The position numbers were made by a program, and so were the translations under genes. The notes under the pieces are model-generated. The model was not told the origin of the DNA. It made no database searches and saw only the letters and a program-made list of their open reading frames with translations. A stretch of DNA of 35,517 nucleotides, from NCBI GenBank assembly GCA_036897445.1, contig JAYMTL010000169.1, positions 1 to 35,517 on the forward strand, written 5' to 3'. This DNA comes from Pelargonium tetragonum (taxonomy: Eukaryota; Streptophyta; Magnoliopsida; Geraniales; Geraniaceae). This document shows positions 35,190 through 35,517 of the stretch, piece after piece (position 1 is the first letter of the stretch; each line of letters begins with the position of its first letter).

Positions 35190-35517
35190 TCCTTTAAGAT
35201 TAAATTACGCGTAAAGTAGCCCTCTTCAGTTTTTATTAAAACCGAAATTCAACCCCTGCAAGCAAAACCCGTTCCTACGAATCGATCCACGAAAAAGACT
35301 CTGCTTTCGAATTCCCTTTTATTTAGGTTTCAAATAGAGCACTGCTTTAGCTACTAGATTTTCTAAGGATCCTTAAGACAGAATACAGAGTTGTTTTTTA
35401 GGAAAAATCCTTTAACCCTTAGCCTATAGCAAGAAAAACCCTTTTAATTAAGATTCTGTGTATGTTTTATTTCCTGTTTAGATAAAGAACATACCTTTTT
35501 TTGTCAAGATAACCAAG

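Larger units (their letters stand above)
27081..35517. other. AT-rich gene desert, fourth segment
   Basis: No gene is recognisable to the end of the window. G/C cores continue: 28498, 28609 (gggaaccccc), 29005-29016 (12-bp palindrome), 29449-29456 (gggtaccc), 29631 (ggatcc), 32401-32408 (ggggcccc), 33783 (ggggtccc) and 35180-35189 (aagggccctt). About 29640-30480 is somewhat different, richer in A and C on the plus strand and with fewer T runs. It holds the short relative of the 38-bp repeat. Open frames of 62-74 codons (for example 34450-34674) carry no motif I can identify. Confidence 0.5.

Noticed and set aside
3990-35517. Regular spacing of the G/C cores, considered as a CRISPR-like array
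   Set aside because: The cores are 6-14 bp palindromes of variable sequence with irregular spacing. There is no constant repeat of 23 or more bases and no cas-like gene.

Overview
No recognisable gene, rRNA, complete tRNA, group II intron or intact mobile element is visible in this 35.5 kb window. It is AT-rich (roughly one third G+C by eye). The longest Met-initiated ORF is 92 codons. At this composition stops fall at about 7% of codons, and over about 71,000 codon positions in six frames a longest open run near 110 codons is expected by chance, so no ORF is called as a gene. The style of the first 4 kb (repeated words such as aagcaagc, gaaagatagtg, agctagcc and cccaacctaata, shallow AT bias, many small direct and inverted repeats) resembles intergenic DNA of a large, repeat-rich seed-plant mitochondrial genome. 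That is an inference from style, since no diagnostic gene is present. A degenerate AT-rich nuclear desert (plant or fungal) remains possible.

Layout: (1) about 1-1665, mitochondrial-like spacer with a TAACT pentamer array between 15-bp inverted arms and several duplicated 16-50 bp words; (2) about 1666-2180, an island with codon-like composition; (3) about 2180-3990, spacer dominated by aagc/gcttgc words and small hairpins; (4) about 3990-35517, a long uniform tract of different texture: A/T runs interrupted every 60-180 bases or so by a short G-run/C-run core of the type (A)AGGGNNCCCTT(T), often a perfect palindrome. Three further codon-like islands lie inside this tract at about 14815-15330, 22540-22840 and 26870-27080. 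They share words with each other and with the first island.

The observations that best reward a second look are the dispersed G/C-core palindromes, a perfect 38-bp direct repeat 17.3 kb apart that carries one such core (with shorter derivatives elsewhere), and the four related islands, which look like fragments of one old coding family of unknown identity. Nothing here shows genes working together. The window reads as non-coding sequence that has taken up, duplicated and eroded foreign or unknown DNA.
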